Shown in pieces: positions 24,593 through 33,634 of a stretch of 64,000 bases of DNA; within the stretch, counting starts at the first letter, position 1; every line of letters begins with the position of its first letter. The DNA lies in contig CAIRZB010000012.1 in assembly GCA_903882935.1 (NCBI GenBank), positions 96,529 through 160,528 of the forward strand, written 5' to 3'. The translations under genes were made by a program, and so were the position numbers. A model generated the notes under the pieces. It made no database searches. It saw only the letters and a list, made by a program, of their open reading frames with translations, and had not been told where the DNA came from. The stretch is from an uncultured Parafilimonas sp. Lineage in GTDB: Bacteria > Bacteroidota > Bacteroidia > Chitinophagales > Chitinophagaceae.

Positions 24593-25348
24593 TTATTGCG
24601 ATACCGTGCCCGCAGTACCATAAAACCCGTCGCCGTTAATATAGGGTGCTGCAGCCGAAATATGGTAATGGTATATGCCGTTGGGGTAATCGGCCGTTGC
24701 ACTGGTATGGCCATGGTAGGCATCAAGGCTGTCGGAGGGTACAACGGCACCATTTTCGTTAGGCCCGTATACAGGAAAGCCGTCCAGCAAAAAGCCCAGC
24801 AGCGCGTCTTTGCCCTTGGCCTCGGTAAGCTTTAACGGCTCCACGTGGTAATGGTAATGCGAGCCTGGGTCGGGGTGGGCCCAGCCTTGGTCAAAGCTGG
24901 CAATTTCAACCGTAAGGGGGTTGTTGCTGGCATTGTACTGGTTATAAAAGGGCACGCCGTTGATGGAAACACCTATCGGCCCCAATGGGGTGGACGAATG
25001 GGTGGATGCTGCCGTGGGGTTAAGTGGTATTTTAAACGTGTAACTGGCAGAGGCTATGCTGTTGGAGTTTTTTGAGAAGGTAACGTTGTTAAACGTAGTG
25101 CCACTAAAGGCCTCGTACAAGGAATTGCTGGTGGGGTAGTAGCAGCTTTTATGGTCAGGCAGCCCGGTGGATTTGATGGTTATCCAAGTGCCGTCTGACG
25201 TGATGCTGGTGGCCCCGTATATTTTTTTATACACATCAGGCACGGCGGTGCTGCCTGTGGTGGTGGTACTGGTAGCCGTTTTGCCGCAGCCACAACCGAA
25301 TAAAAACGCACAAGAGGCCAGGGTAAATAATAACCTTAATTTTAGCAT
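24593..25348 (-). CDS. YHYH-domain lipoprotein
   Basis: A 251-residue protein from the ATG at 25348. LRLLFTLASCAFLFGCGCG is a lipoprotein signal. The mature part matches the YHYH family: PLGPIGVSINGVPFYNQYNA, then WAHPDPGSHYHYHVEP, LLGFLLDGFPVYGP, LDAYHGHTSATADYPNGIYHYHISAAAPY. The dense His pattern suggests metal binding. Function unknown; its place before a Sco-like gene suggests copper handling in the envelope, which is inference. Confidence 0.88.
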   Translation of the reverse strand: MLKLRLLFTLASCAFLFGCGCGKTATSTTTTGSTAVPDVYKKIYGATSITSDGTWITIKSTGLPDHKSCYYPTSNSLYEAFSGTTFNNVTFSKNSNSIASASYTFKIPLNPTAASTHSSTPLGPIGVSINGVPFYNQYNASNNPLTVEIASFDQGWAHPDPGSHYHYHVEPLKLTEAKGKDALLGFLLDGFPVYGPNENGAVVPSDSLDAYHGHTSATADYPNGIYHYHISAAAPYINGDGFYGTAGTVSQ

Positions 25349-25536
25349 GGTAATGGTTTTGTATACTATATTGGATGCCATTGCTTGCAAAAACCTTCGG
25401 TTGGTGTCGGTTTATTTTTTGTGTGGCTTTGCCAATGGGGTGTTCGTTGCGACAGGCGACAACTTAGTACTCCGAAGCTGAAAGTTCCAGCGTACTATAC
25501 TTTTTGACCTATGACTTAACGACCCAATGACTATCT

Positions 25537-28047
25537 TTAGTCAAACAAGCCCGGTGCTGCATTGTCCGCCGGTTTCTTTTCCCAACTCATTTCAACTGAC
25601 TTGCTGTAATCCATCAGTTTGGCGCCCAAGGCTTTCCAGCCCATCACCTCTACCATTTTGGCAATCTTAAATTTCGCGCTGCGTGCCTGCTGGCCTTTGC
25701 CTGTTTGCACCGCCAGTATGGGTTCGGGTTCGGTGGTAACTGCTTCCAGCCTGTTGCCGTCGCCCTCCTTAATAAACATAAACTTGTTGTTTAAGGTGGT
25801 GGTTTCAATGTTAAACCGCTTTACCGTAAACTGGTTCTTGTCTGCGTCAAGGTAAATGGCTGAGATGGTTTTTTTGGGGTCAAACTGCTCAATCAGCAAT
25901 ATTTTGTCTGGGTCAAACCGCTGGGTAATCTCCGTGTCGGTTATTTCGTAGGTGCCGTCAGTGTAGATCACCAATATTTTTTCATCCTCAAAGCTGCCGA
26001 GGTATTGGCCTTTTTCCTCGGTGTTTAAACGGCCAAACTTATCGTCAAACCAAAGTTTACGGCCGGCCAAGGTGCTACGGCCTTTCTCCTTAAACTTAAC
26101 GGTGCGTATGCTGTGTTTGCTAACCTGGTTACCCATGCTGCCACGGCCCTTAATGTCTAGCTCCTCAAACGGAAAGTCAAATTCTTTTATGCGGGATGCG
26201 CTGCTGGGGCTAAGCAAAACCTTAACCAGCTCGGCCTCGCCGTTGGGGTTGGCGCTAAAATAATGCACTTTGCTTTTATCGCTGCCCTTGGTAAGGTCAT
26301 ACTCCTTGTCGCGCGTAATGCCAGTAACATTAAAGCGTTTGGCGTAGCTGATGCCCGTTTCGCCGTCCACATAAATCATGTTGTAGGTGGTACGCTCGTC
26401 GTTTTTTTGGAACACGGCGGCGTGTATAATATCCTTGCCGATGAATGTTTTGTCGGCCACCCGCACCACTTTCATCATACCGCGCTTGGTAAACACTATT
26501 AGGTCGTCCAAATCGCTGCATTCGGCCAAAAACTCGTCTTTTTTTAGGTTTGAGCCGATAAAGCCCTCTGTGCGGTTTAGGTATACTTTGGTATTGGCAA
26601 TGGCTACCTGTTTGGCTTGTATGGTGTCAAACACCTTTATTTCTGTTTTGCGTTCGCGCCCCTTGCCAAACTTTTTCAACAGGTTGTCAAAATAGGCCAC
26701 CGCAAAATCAGTAAGGTGCTCTAAGTCGTAGTTTACCTGTTTTATGGCTTCTTCAATGCCTTTAATCTGGGCATTCAGTTCGTCAATGTCAAGCCTATAA
26801 ATCCGGCGCACCGGTTTTTCGGTTAGCTTTAAAATATCATCGCGGGTTATATCGCGTTTCAGGCGGCTTTTAAAGGGGTTAAACCCTCTGTCAATGGCTT
26901 CAATTACTTTTTCCCAGGTTTCGTGCCGTTGTTCAAGCTCTTTGTATATTTTTTCCTCGAAAAATATTTTTTCTAGGCTGGTGTAGTGCCATTTGTCCTC
27001 CAACTCGGCCAGCTTTATCTCCAATTCGCGCTTTAATAAAGCCTTGGTGTTGTCAACGGAAATACGCAATAGTTCATGCGCCCCAAGAAACTGTGGTTTT
27101 TGGTCAACAATAACGCAGGCGTTGGGGCTTATGCTTACTTCGCAGTCGGTAAAGGCATACAGTGCGTCAATGGTAATGTCGGGTGAGATGCCGGGGGCGA
27201 GGTCAATCACCACTTCCACGTTCTTGCTTGTGTACTCAGATACCTTTTTTATTTTTATTTTGCCCTGGTCGTTGGCCTTTACGATGCTGTCGCACAGGGA
27301 TGACACAGTTACGCCAAAAGGCACGTCGCGGATGACCAGGCTTTTTTTGTCCAGCTCCTCAATATAGCAACGTACGCGCACCTTGCCGCCGCGTTTACCG
27401 TCGTTGTAATTGCTAATATCTACCATGCCACCCGTTTGAAAATCGGGGTACAGGTCAAAGTTTTTGCCACGCAGGTATTTTATAGAGGCATCGCAAAGCT
27501 CGTTAAAGTTATGGGGCAGTATTTTGGTGGAAAGGCCCACCGCAATACCCTCTGCGCCCTGTGCCAGCAGCAAGGGGAATTTCATGGGCAGTGTAACCGG
27601 CTCGTCCTTACGGCCGTCGTAACTCAACTGCCAGTTGGTGGTTTTGGCGTTAAACGCAATTTCCAGCGCCAGTTTGCTCAACCGTGCCTCAATATACCTT
27701 GGGGCAGCCGCATCGTCGCCGGTGCGCACGTCGCCCCAGTTACCTTGTGTTTCAATCAACAGGTCTTTCTGGCCCATGTTCACCAAGGCTTCGCCAATGC
27801 TGGCGTCGCCATGGGGGTGGTACTGCATGCTTTGGCCTATAATGTTGGCCACTTTGTTAAAACGGCCGTCATCCATCTCCTTCATGGCGTGCAATATGCG
27901 CCGTTGCACGGGTTTTAACCCGTCTTCAATGGCAGGCACGGCACGTTCTAATATAACGTAGGATGCATAGTCTAAAAACCAGTTGCGGTACTGGCCCTGT
28001 ACACCGGTTTGGTTGGTAAGGTCTATTTCTTTCTTCTCTTTTGCCAT
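25537..28047 (-). CDS. parC: DNA topoisomerase IV subunit A (type IIA topoisomerase, GyrA/ParC family)
   Basis: The DNA-breaking subunit that, with ParE, decatenates chromosomes. It has 836 residues. The N-terminal breakage-reunion domain includes LERAVPAIEDGLKPVQRRIL, MQYHPHGDASIGEALVNM and the catalytic tyrosine Y118 in AAPRYIEARLS. The C-terminal part is a beta-pinwheel with a degenerate box KGRGSMG where gyrase has QRRGGKG, which favours ParC over GyrA. parE is not in the window beside it. A TACTTTTG element lies 57 bases upstream. Confidence 0.92.
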   Translation of the reverse strand: MAKEKKEIDLTNQTGVQGQYRNWFLDYASYVILERAVPAIEDGLKPVQRRILHAMKEMDDGRFNKVANIIGQSMQYHPHGDASIGEALVNMGQKDLLIETQGNWGDVRTGDDAAAPRYIEARLSKLALEIAFNAKTTNWQLSYDGRKDEPVTLPMKFPLLLAQGAEGIAVGLSTKILPHNFNELCDASIKYLRGKNFDLYPDFQTGGMVDISNYNDGKRGGKVRVRCYIEELDKKSLVIRDVPFGVTVSSLCDSIVKANDQGKIKIKKVSEYTSKNVEVVIDLAPGISPDITIDALYAFTDCEVSISPNACVIVDQKPQFLGAHELLRISVDNTKALLKRELEIKLAELEDKWHYTSLEKIFFEEKIYKELEQRHETWEKVIEAIDRGFNPFKSRLKRDITRDDILKLTEKPVRRIYRLDIDELNAQIKGIEEAIKQVNYDLEHLTDFAVAYFDNLLKKFGKGRERKTEIKVFDTIQAKQVAIANTKVYLNRTEGFIGSNLKKDEFLAECSDLDDLIVFTKRGMMKVVRVADKTFIGKDIIHAAVFQKNDERTTYNMIYVDGETGISYAKRFNVTGITRDKEYDLTKGSDKSKVHYFSANPNGEAELVKVLLSPSSASRIKEFDFPFEELDIKGRGSMGNQVSKHSIRTVKFKEKGRSTLAGRKLWFDDKFGRLNTEEKGQYLGSFEDEKILVIYTDGTYEITDTEITQRFDPDKILLIEQFDPKKTISAIYLDADKNQFTVKRFNIETTTLNNKFMFIKEGDGNRLEAVTTEPEPILAVQTGKGQQARSAKFKIAKMVEVMGWKALGAKLMDYSKSVEMSWEKKPADNAAPGLFD

Positions 28048-28103
28048 TGGTTGTTAAAAGCCTGTTTCTTGTGTATGCTGCGGATGCAAAAAAACTAGAA
28101 CCC

Positions 28104-28111
28104 CAAAAGTA
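28104..28111 (-). promoter_or_regulatory. Promoter -7 element before parC
   Basis: On the minus strand TACTTTTG, matching TAnnTTTG, followed by GGGG. No clear upstream TTTG at 17-23 bases, so the call rests on one element and its position. Confidence 0.4.
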
Positions 28112-28185
28112 ACAAAACGCTACATATTTTAGTAGGTTGGTGGATAAGATGTTTTTGGGGGAGGGGGTAAAACACCAAAAACGAT

Positions 28186-28193
28186 TATCTTTG
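28186..28193 (+). promoter_or_regulatory. Promoter -7 element before the lipoprotein gene
   Basis: TATCTTTG, matching TAnnTTTG, 38 bases before the start at 28232. The upstream element is not clear. Confidence 0.4.
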
Positions 28194-28231
28194 GGTAGAC
28201 GAACAATTGAATCAACCATAATCCCCTTTTT

Positions 28232-28750
28232 ATGACAAAAAGACTTTTTTCGCTTGTAGCCATATTGGTTCTGTTGGGTTGTAGCAGTAATTCAGCCCAA
28301 AAACGCACTTTTTTCCTGCGGTCGTTTACTAATAAAGCTGAGTTATTGGCAAATGGATTTACGCAGTCATTCGCGGTTTTTGAGAAGGCTGGTAAAAAGC
28401 AAAAAGTAATGATGGACCATTTATATTGGAAGCAAGTTGGCGATACCACCTTACTTTGCGGTTTAAACAATGACAATACCGTAAAACTTTTAACAATCGC
28501 CTTGCCGCTTAAGAAAACAGATACAATTGCCCTGTACGGCTTTCTTAATAAAATGGGTTTTGAGAAAGAATATCGCGGTGCGCTGAAACCATCCCTTTTT
28601 ATAACAAGCAAAAAAGAAGGGATTGAATACCAGGTTATGGAGGGCAAGGACAAACTTTATTTTGAAAGATGGCTTGATACAACTAAGCATCCTTCCAAAT
28701 ATCCCGTACGAATTGACACGGTCAATGCAGTACCCCATCAACGCAAATAA
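28232..28750 (+). CDS. Hypothetical lipoprotein
   Basis: A 172-residue protein with a textbook lipoprotein signal, MTKRLFSLVAILVLLGCSSN. The mature part is mixed alpha/beta (FFLRSFTNKAELLANGFTQSFAVFEKAGKK, DTTLLCGLNNDNTVKLLTIALPL) without a family I recognise. Its 3' end overlaps the end of the convergent glycosyltransferase gene by 13 bases, so the last codons of both genes are constrained together. Confidence 0.75.
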   Translation: MTKRLFSLVAILVLLGCSSNSAQKRTFFLRSFTNKAELLANGFTQSFAVFEKAGKKQKVMMDHLYWKQVGDTTLLCGLNNDNTVKLLTIALPLKKTDTIALYGFLNKMGFEKEYRGALKPSLFITSKKEGIEYQVMEGKDKLYFERWLDTTKHPSKYPVRIDTVNAVPHQRK

Positions 28751-29505
28751 TCCCGGTTAAACTTAATATGCCGGTATATATCCCGCACAAACGCAATAAA
28801 AGGGTTGCCGGTGGTGCGCCAGGTTTCGCGGGTCATGGTACTTGGCTCGTCGCTGGAGTTTTTTTGGAAAAACAGGCCTTGGTAGTCATCATAATAAATA
28901 CCCTTTCCTTTTTTCTTTAAAAAGGCCATCATCACGGTATATTCGGTAACATCACCCTTAAGCCCCTCGGGGTATCGGCCAAATTTTTGCAAAAAATTAC
29001 TACGGCGCACGTGGGGGTGGTCGCTGTAGTAATAAAATTTTTTGTAACCGGGGTACCACAATTTAAACATCATTTCAGAAAAGCCATCGCGCAACGGCTT
29101 AAGGTAGGGGTATTTAAAGTAGGCGTAAAAGCGCGCCATGTCAATATCGGGCCGTTCAAATAAAATGCTTAAGGCATTACCAAAATGCAACGGAAAGTCT
29201 TGGGCTGGCTCAAAGTCTTCCTGCACGTAAAGGGTAAATGGGGCCGTAACGGCATCTTGGCCTTTGTTTATATTATTACCCAGCCCTTTGTTAACAGGGG
29301 TGGTTATTAGCTTATAATTGAATTTAGGCTGTAATTCCCTTAAGTATTCTTGGTGTTCGGGTTTGCTGCCGTCGTCACTTACCACTATTTCATCAAACAC
29401 ACAGCCTATGTTAGCAAACGAATTAAGCAACCGCTCCAACGATTTGCTGCGGTTGTAATGGGTAATTAGTAAGGCCACGCCGGGAAAATAATGGTTTTGC
29501 GCCAT
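28738..29505 (-). CDS. Family 2 glycosyltransferase
   Basis: From the ATG at 29505 it has 255 residues. GVALLITHYNRSKSLERLLNSF and EIVVSDDGSKPEHQEYL are the nucleotide-binding start of the GT-A fold; NKGLGNNINKGQDAVTAPFTLYVQEDFEP carries the acidic metal-binding region in an atypical QEDF form instead of DxD. It probably adds a sugar to a surface polysaccharide; donor and acceptor unknown. It is a paralogue of the gene at 29722-30519, separated from it by a palindromic repeat element. Confidence 0.88.
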   Translation of the reverse strand: MAQNHYFPGVALLITHYNRSKSLERLLNSFANIGCVFDEIVVSDDGSKPEHQEYLRELQPKFNYKLITTPVNKGLGNNINKGQDAVTAPFTLYVQEDFEPAQDFPLHFGNALSILFERPDIDMARFYAYFKYPYLKPLRDGFSEMMFKLWYPGYKKFYYYSDHPHVRRSNFLQKFGRYPEGLKGDVTEYTVMMAFLKKKGKGIYYDDYQGLFFQKNSSDEPSTMTRETWRTTGNPFIAFVRDIYRHIKFNRDYLR

Positions 29506-29544
29506 GGTAATGTAATTTGATCTAGTACAAGTTTTTGTTATAAG

Positions 29545-29687
29545 CACCCATCGTTCCTACGGAACGTCCTCTACCATTAAGACTATTAATTCTACCCATC
29601 AAATGTACCTACGGCACATCCCGTAAGGATGTTTGGTGGGTATAAACACATTGTTAATTGACGCTCGTTCCGTAGTACTGATGGGTG
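29545..29687. repeat. Nested palindromic element between two glycosyltransferase genes
   Basis: Outer arms of 22 bases (29545-29566 and 29666-29687) pair at 19 positions, both built on ACCCATC and TACGGAACG. Inside is a second hairpin, ACCCATCAAA with TTTGGTGGGT, and within that ACATCC/GGATGT with loop CGTAA. No coding potential. It looks like a mobile or REP-like repeat, not a terminator. Confidence 0.65.
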
Positions 29688-29721
29688 ATATGTGTGTCTA
29701 TCGTAGAAAAACGGACTTATT

Positions 29722-30519
29722 CTATTTAGTCAAATATTTTTTGGTTATAAAGTCCCGCGTCCACCGCAGCAATTTTACTTTTAGGTAAAAATAGCGGGCC
29801 AGTAAAAATATTGGGTTTCTGCTTTCCCGCCATGTGCTGCGCGCCATGGTGCTGGGTTCGTCGGGCGAGTTCGCCTGGTCGAACAGGGTGGTAAACTCAT
29901 CATACAAAAGCCCCCTGGCCTTCTGGTGTAAAAAGTTGAGGCACATACGGTATTCCGTGGTGTCGCCTTTTTCGCCTTCCACATACCGCCCAAATTTTTC
30001 AAAAAAATTGCTACGCACCAAGTGGGGGTGGTCGCTGTACAGGTAAAATTTAAGGTGGTTGGTATAAAGAGGCGATTTATGGAAAATCATCTCCGAATAC
30101 CCGTTTTTATAAGGTTTTGTGTATGGGTAACGGAAGTATGCATAAAACCTTATAATGTCCATGCTTTTTTCCGCTTCCATAATATCCAACGCGTCTTTAA
30201 AATGGGCCGGGAATATAGCCTTTGGTACAAAATCTTCCTGCACATATAATGTGTAGGTGGTAACTACGGCATCCTGGCCTTTGTTAATATTATTGCCGAG
30301 CCCTTTGTTTTTTGGGGTTGTGACAAGCCTGAAAGGGTGCGACTGCTGCAATTGCTGCAGGTAGGCTTGTTGTTCGGGCTTGCTTCCGTCGTCGGATACC
30401 ACAATGTCACCAAACTTGCATTCCAGTTGTTCAAAAGCCAGCAGCAAGCGCTCCAATGAGCGGCTTCTGTTATAATGGGTAACCAGTAAGGTAACGTTGT
30501 TAAAAAAAGTTACAGGCAT
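29722..30519 (-). CDS. Family 2 glycosyltransferase
   Basis: A 265-residue GT-A enzyme closely similar to the 28738-29505 product: NVTLLVTHYNRSRSLERLLLAFEQL, DIVVSDDGSKPEQQAYLQQL, NKGLGNNINKGQDAVVTTYTLYVQEDFVP and SDHPHLVRSNFFEKFGRYVEGEKGDTTEY align throughout. Same probable role in polysaccharide assembly. The pair most likely arose by tandem duplication. Confidence 0.88.
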   Translation of the reverse strand: MPVTFFNNVTLLVTHYNRSRSLERLLLAFEQLECKFGDIVVSDDGSKPEQQAYLQQLQQSHPFRLVTTPKNKGLGNNINKGQDAVVTTYTLYVQEDFVPKAIFPAHFKDALDIMEAEKSMDIIRFYAYFRYPYTKPYKNGYSEMIFHKSPLYTNHLKFYLYSDHPHLVRSNFFEKFGRYVEGEKGDTTEYRMCLNFLHQKARGLLYDEFTTLFDQANSPDEPSTMARSTWRESRNPIFLLARYFYLKVKLLRWTRDFITKKYLTK

Positions 30520-30712
30520 AGGCTATCGGCTTCATTGGGTACCAAATTAAGGAATTAATATTGATACCTGCTTTGTTTTAATCAAAAAATAATAGGGCAT
30601 CGGGCCACCTTAAAAAATGTAGCAGATAATTTAATGCGGCATAGCGGATTATTACATTTCATGTGGCTATCTTCGGTTTCTTAAGTTATTAACTTCCAAT
30701 AACCTTGTACCA

Positions 30713-32062
30713 ATGGCAGGCCTTATAGAAAAACTTAAAAACAAGCACTTTCTTTCGTTGTCGGGCAATATTATTATGTCTGGTGTGGGTATGCTTACGT
30801 TTGCCATTTTATACCATGCGCTTTCCCCCGATCAAATGGGTGTATGGGTGTTTTTTCAGGCCACACTATTACTAATTGATACCTTTAGGTCGGGCTTTTT
30901 AACCACGGCGTTTATTAAATTTTACGCTGGCACGGAGCCAGAAAGGGCTAATGAAATCATGGGTTCCACTTGGTTTCTCGGTATTTCCATTACAGGTGTT
31001 TTTGTGTTGCTTAATATCCCCGCCTTTTTTTTATTGCCTTATATTGGTAACCCCGGCATACACATATTTGTACAGTGGTTTAGCCCTACTTTTATCTGTA
31101 TGCTGCCCTCTTTTATCGCTACTTGCGTAGTACAGGGCGAGCAACGTTTTGACCGCCTGCTGCTTATCCGTTTTGTAACGCAATTTTGTTTTATTACCTG
31201 GGTTTGTTTACTTATTTTATTACGTAACGTAAGCCTGCAAAATGTTGTAATTGCCAATATGGGTTCAAGCCTGCTGGCAAGCCTAATAACAATATTTACA
31301 GGGTTTTCCCGTATTAGCGCGTTACGTTACCGTACTAAAGCCGCGATTTTGGAGATATTTAATTTTGGTAAATTTAGTGTAGGCACTTCGCTTAGTTCAA
31401 ACTTATTCAGGTGGTCTGATGTGTCAATCATAACATTTTTATTGGGGCCTGCTGCTGTTGCTGTGTACAGCTTGGGCGGTAAATTTATGGAGCTGGTTGA
31501 AATTCCGTTGCGCAGTTTTGCGGCAACAGCCATGCCATCGCTCTCTTCGGCCTACAACAGGAAAAACAAAGAAGAGGTAATATATATATTAAAAAAATAT
31601 GCCGGTATTTTAACAATACTGCTTATACCCGCTTGTTTAATAGCCGTACTGCTTGCCGATTTTGCCATAGGCCTTGTTGGCGGCGGCCAGTATGTTGGTA
31701 CCAAGGTAGGTATACAGGCGGCTAATGTTTTCCGTTTGTTTATGACTTTTGCCTTGTTGTTTCCCGCCGACAGGTTTTTGGCACTAACACTGGATGTAAT
31801 ACACCAGCCTAAAATTAATTTTATAAAAGTGCTTGTAATGCTTGCCGCCAATGTAATAGGCGATTTTGCGGGTATATATTTCCTTCATAGCATTTATGGG
31901 GTGGCCTTTACAACCATTATACCAATCATAATAGGCGCTTCAGTTGGTTTTTGGGCCCTGCGAAAATACCAGCCATTTAAATTCTTTGATATTTACCGCC
32001 TCGGGTATGCTGAAGTAATGGGTTTTGTAAAACAAAACCTACAGAAGCTGAAACGGCAATAG
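30713..32062 (+). CDS. Polysaccharide flippase (Wzx/MOP-family)
   Basis: A 449-residue inner membrane protein with about 12-14 hydrophobic segments spread over the full length (for example IIMSGVGMLTFAILYHAL, ITGVFVLLNIPAFFLLPYIG, LLIPACLIAVLLADFAIG). The N-terminal pattern LSLSGNIIMSGVGMLTFAILYHALSPDQMGVWVFFQA is typical of polysaccharide biosynthesis proteins that flip lipid-linked sugar units across the inner membrane. It sits among glycosyltransferase genes. The stop codon is followed at once by an attC-like palindrome. Confidence 0.88.
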   Translation: MAGLIEKLKNKHFLSLSGNIIMSGVGMLTFAILYHALSPDQMGVWVFFQATLLLIDTFRSGFLTTAFIKFYAGTEPERANEIMGSTWFLGISITGVFVLLNIPAFFLLPYIGNPGIHIFVQWFSPTFICMLPSFIATCVVQGEQRFDRLLLIRFVTQFCFITWVCLLILLRNVSLQNVVIANMGSSLLASLITIFTGFSRISALRYRTKAAILEIFNFGKFSVGTSLSSNLFRWSDVSIITFLLGPAAVAVYSLGGKFMELVEIPLRSFAATAMPSLSSAYNRKNKEEVIYILKKYAGILTILLIPACLIAVLLADFAIGLVGGGQYVGTKVGIQAANVFRLFMTFALLFPADRFLALTLDVIHQPKINFIKVLVMLAANVIGDFAGIYFLHSIYGVAFTTIIPIIIGASVGFWALRKYQPFKFFDIYRLGYAEVMGFVKQNLQKLKRQ

Positions 32063-32187
32063 GGCTGCTAACGCAAATTGTTGGGTGCTTAATACATAAG
32101 CTATTTGGCATGCACAGCGCCGGAGGGCGGACGCTTAATTTTTAATGATTTAACAGCCCAACACAAATGGACAGGCTTGTTAGCTAA
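32063..32187. repeat. attC-like imperfect palindrome directly after the flippase gene
   Basis: GCTAAC at 32067-32072 and GTTAGC at 32179-32184 are inverted outer boxes about 106 bases apart. Inside them GTTGGGTGCTTAA pairs with TTTAACAGCCCAAC with bulges, and GCGCCGGAGGGCGG sits near the centre. Size, outer boxes, bulged inner pairing and position right behind an open reading frame resemble an integron attC site. No integrase gene and no second site are seen. Confidence 0.4.
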
Positions 32188-32283
32188 GCAATTGGTTACC
32201 GTTGAGTAAAGCATAACCGCGATAGGTTTTAATACCTTTTTGGCACGGCAAGGTTGAAACCAAAGACGCTAAAGCCAAACCCC

Positions 32284-33375
32284 TTATTTCTTTTTCCATT
32301 GAAACCTCAGCTCAATATTTTTATAACTCCACTTCGATACAAAATAGATAATGGCATAATTGAGGATAAACATGTATGCGTAGGACGTGGTGGGCATTTT
32401 TAACACACGGTAAAAAACAATGTTGAAGAGACTTAACAGCAACGCGTGCGTCATATAAATAGAGTAGGAGTAGGTGCCCACCCGTTTGAGGAACCCTGAT
32501 TTTTTGAATAATGACGAGACTATGCCCTTTTCAAAAGCAAACACATATATGCTGCAAAAGAATAGCAATTCGTAAATAAAATCGTATGGTTTTAACTGAT
32601 GGCCGTTATACACCAGCACTACCATGGTTGCGATAATAAGCACCTCCAATGTGCTGAACAGCGAGGCTGGTTTGTTGATGTTTTTTCCGCGGGTAGCACT
32701 AAACACGTTAAAGCATACGGCACCTGAAAAAAAACCAAAGAATGCCCTTAAAAAACCGAAATTAAAACTGTAAGGTGGCGCATGGTCAACTGCGGGGTTG
32801 GGCAGCGTGTGCAACAGCAAAAACGCAGCAAAAGCCACGGCGGCAAACAAGTATACCCTCCTGGGGTATATTTTTAAACGGTGTATGCTGTAAACCACCA
32901 AACCAAACAGGATGTAGGAAAGCATTTCGGCACTGATTGACCAACTGGGTATATTCCAGCTCACGTCAGTAACGCCCGGCAGCTTTACCGAGTTGAGCAG
33001 GAAAATGTTGGAGAAAAAAGTGATGATGTTATTGTTGGCATTGTTCAATTGGTTTACCTGAATGTGCCCCACAAACTGCTTTTTAACCAGCTCCATAAAC
33101 ACAAATACCATCAACATAATGAAGTGAAGCGGGTATAGTCGGAAAAGCCTTTTCTTGTAAAACAGCTTCATATCCGCCGGTTGCGACATGCCCTGCGCGG
33201 TATAGGTAATAACAAAGCCGCTCAGCACAAAAAAAAAGTCGACAAACAGGTCGCTATTTTCCACAAAATTGTTGTTAAGCACTGCCGTGTTTGCAAAAGC
33301 GCTTAGGTGAAACAACACCACCATGCTTGCAAAAATGCCCCTGAATATATCTAATACTTCAAACCTGTGTTTCAT
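32284..33375 (-). CDS. Acyltransferase 3 family membrane protein
   Basis: From the ATG at 33375 it has 363 residues. FEVLDIFRGIFASMVVLFHLSAF carries the conserved Arg and the active-site His of the family. About ten membrane segments follow, for example FFFVLSGFVITYTAQ and VYLFAAVAFAAFLLLHTL. Such enzymes move acetyl or other acyl groups onto surface sugars. It faces the flippase gene convergently and belongs with the polysaccharide region. Confidence 0.88.
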   Translation of the reverse strand: MKHRFEVLDIFRGIFASMVVLFHLSAFANTAVLNNNFVENSDLFVDFFFVLSGFVITYTAQGMSQPADMKLFYKKRLFRLYPLHFIMLMVFVFMELVKKQFVGHIQVNQLNNANNNIITFFSNIFLLNSVKLPGVTDVSWNIPSWSISAEMLSYILFGLVVYSIHRLKIYPRRVYLFAAVAFAAFLLLHTLPNPAVDHAPPYSFNFGFLRAFFGFFSGAVCFNVFSATRGKNINKPASLFSTLEVLIIATMVVLVYNGHQLKPYDFIYELLFFCSIYVFAFEKGIVSSLFKKSGFLKRVGTYSYSIYMTHALLLSLFNIVFYRVLKMPTTSYAYMFILNYAIIYFVSKWSYKNIELRFQWKKK

Positions 33376-33634
33376 GTTTATTGGATGTTTATGTAGGCTT
33401 AACAATAATAAGGTTATGTTATTATGGATAAAAATAAGGAAAGCTGCCGATGTAAAATGGCCTTAAAAATATTTAATACCCAATTGCCGGTAATTTAAGC
33501 TGTTTTAAAAGTTCTGCCTAAAACCCAATGTATTGGGTGTGCCGGCAAGAAGTAATAGAATAATTTTTTTTTAAGGCGGGTACTGCTTATTAAGCCCACC
33601 GATGCATTACTTTAGTGGATACTTATTTACCCAT

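Noticed and set aside
32243..32263. TGGCACG motif as a sigma-54 promoter, considered because an NtrC-type regulator is present
   Set aside because: The downstream TTGC element does not fall at the needed spacing, and no gene start follows.
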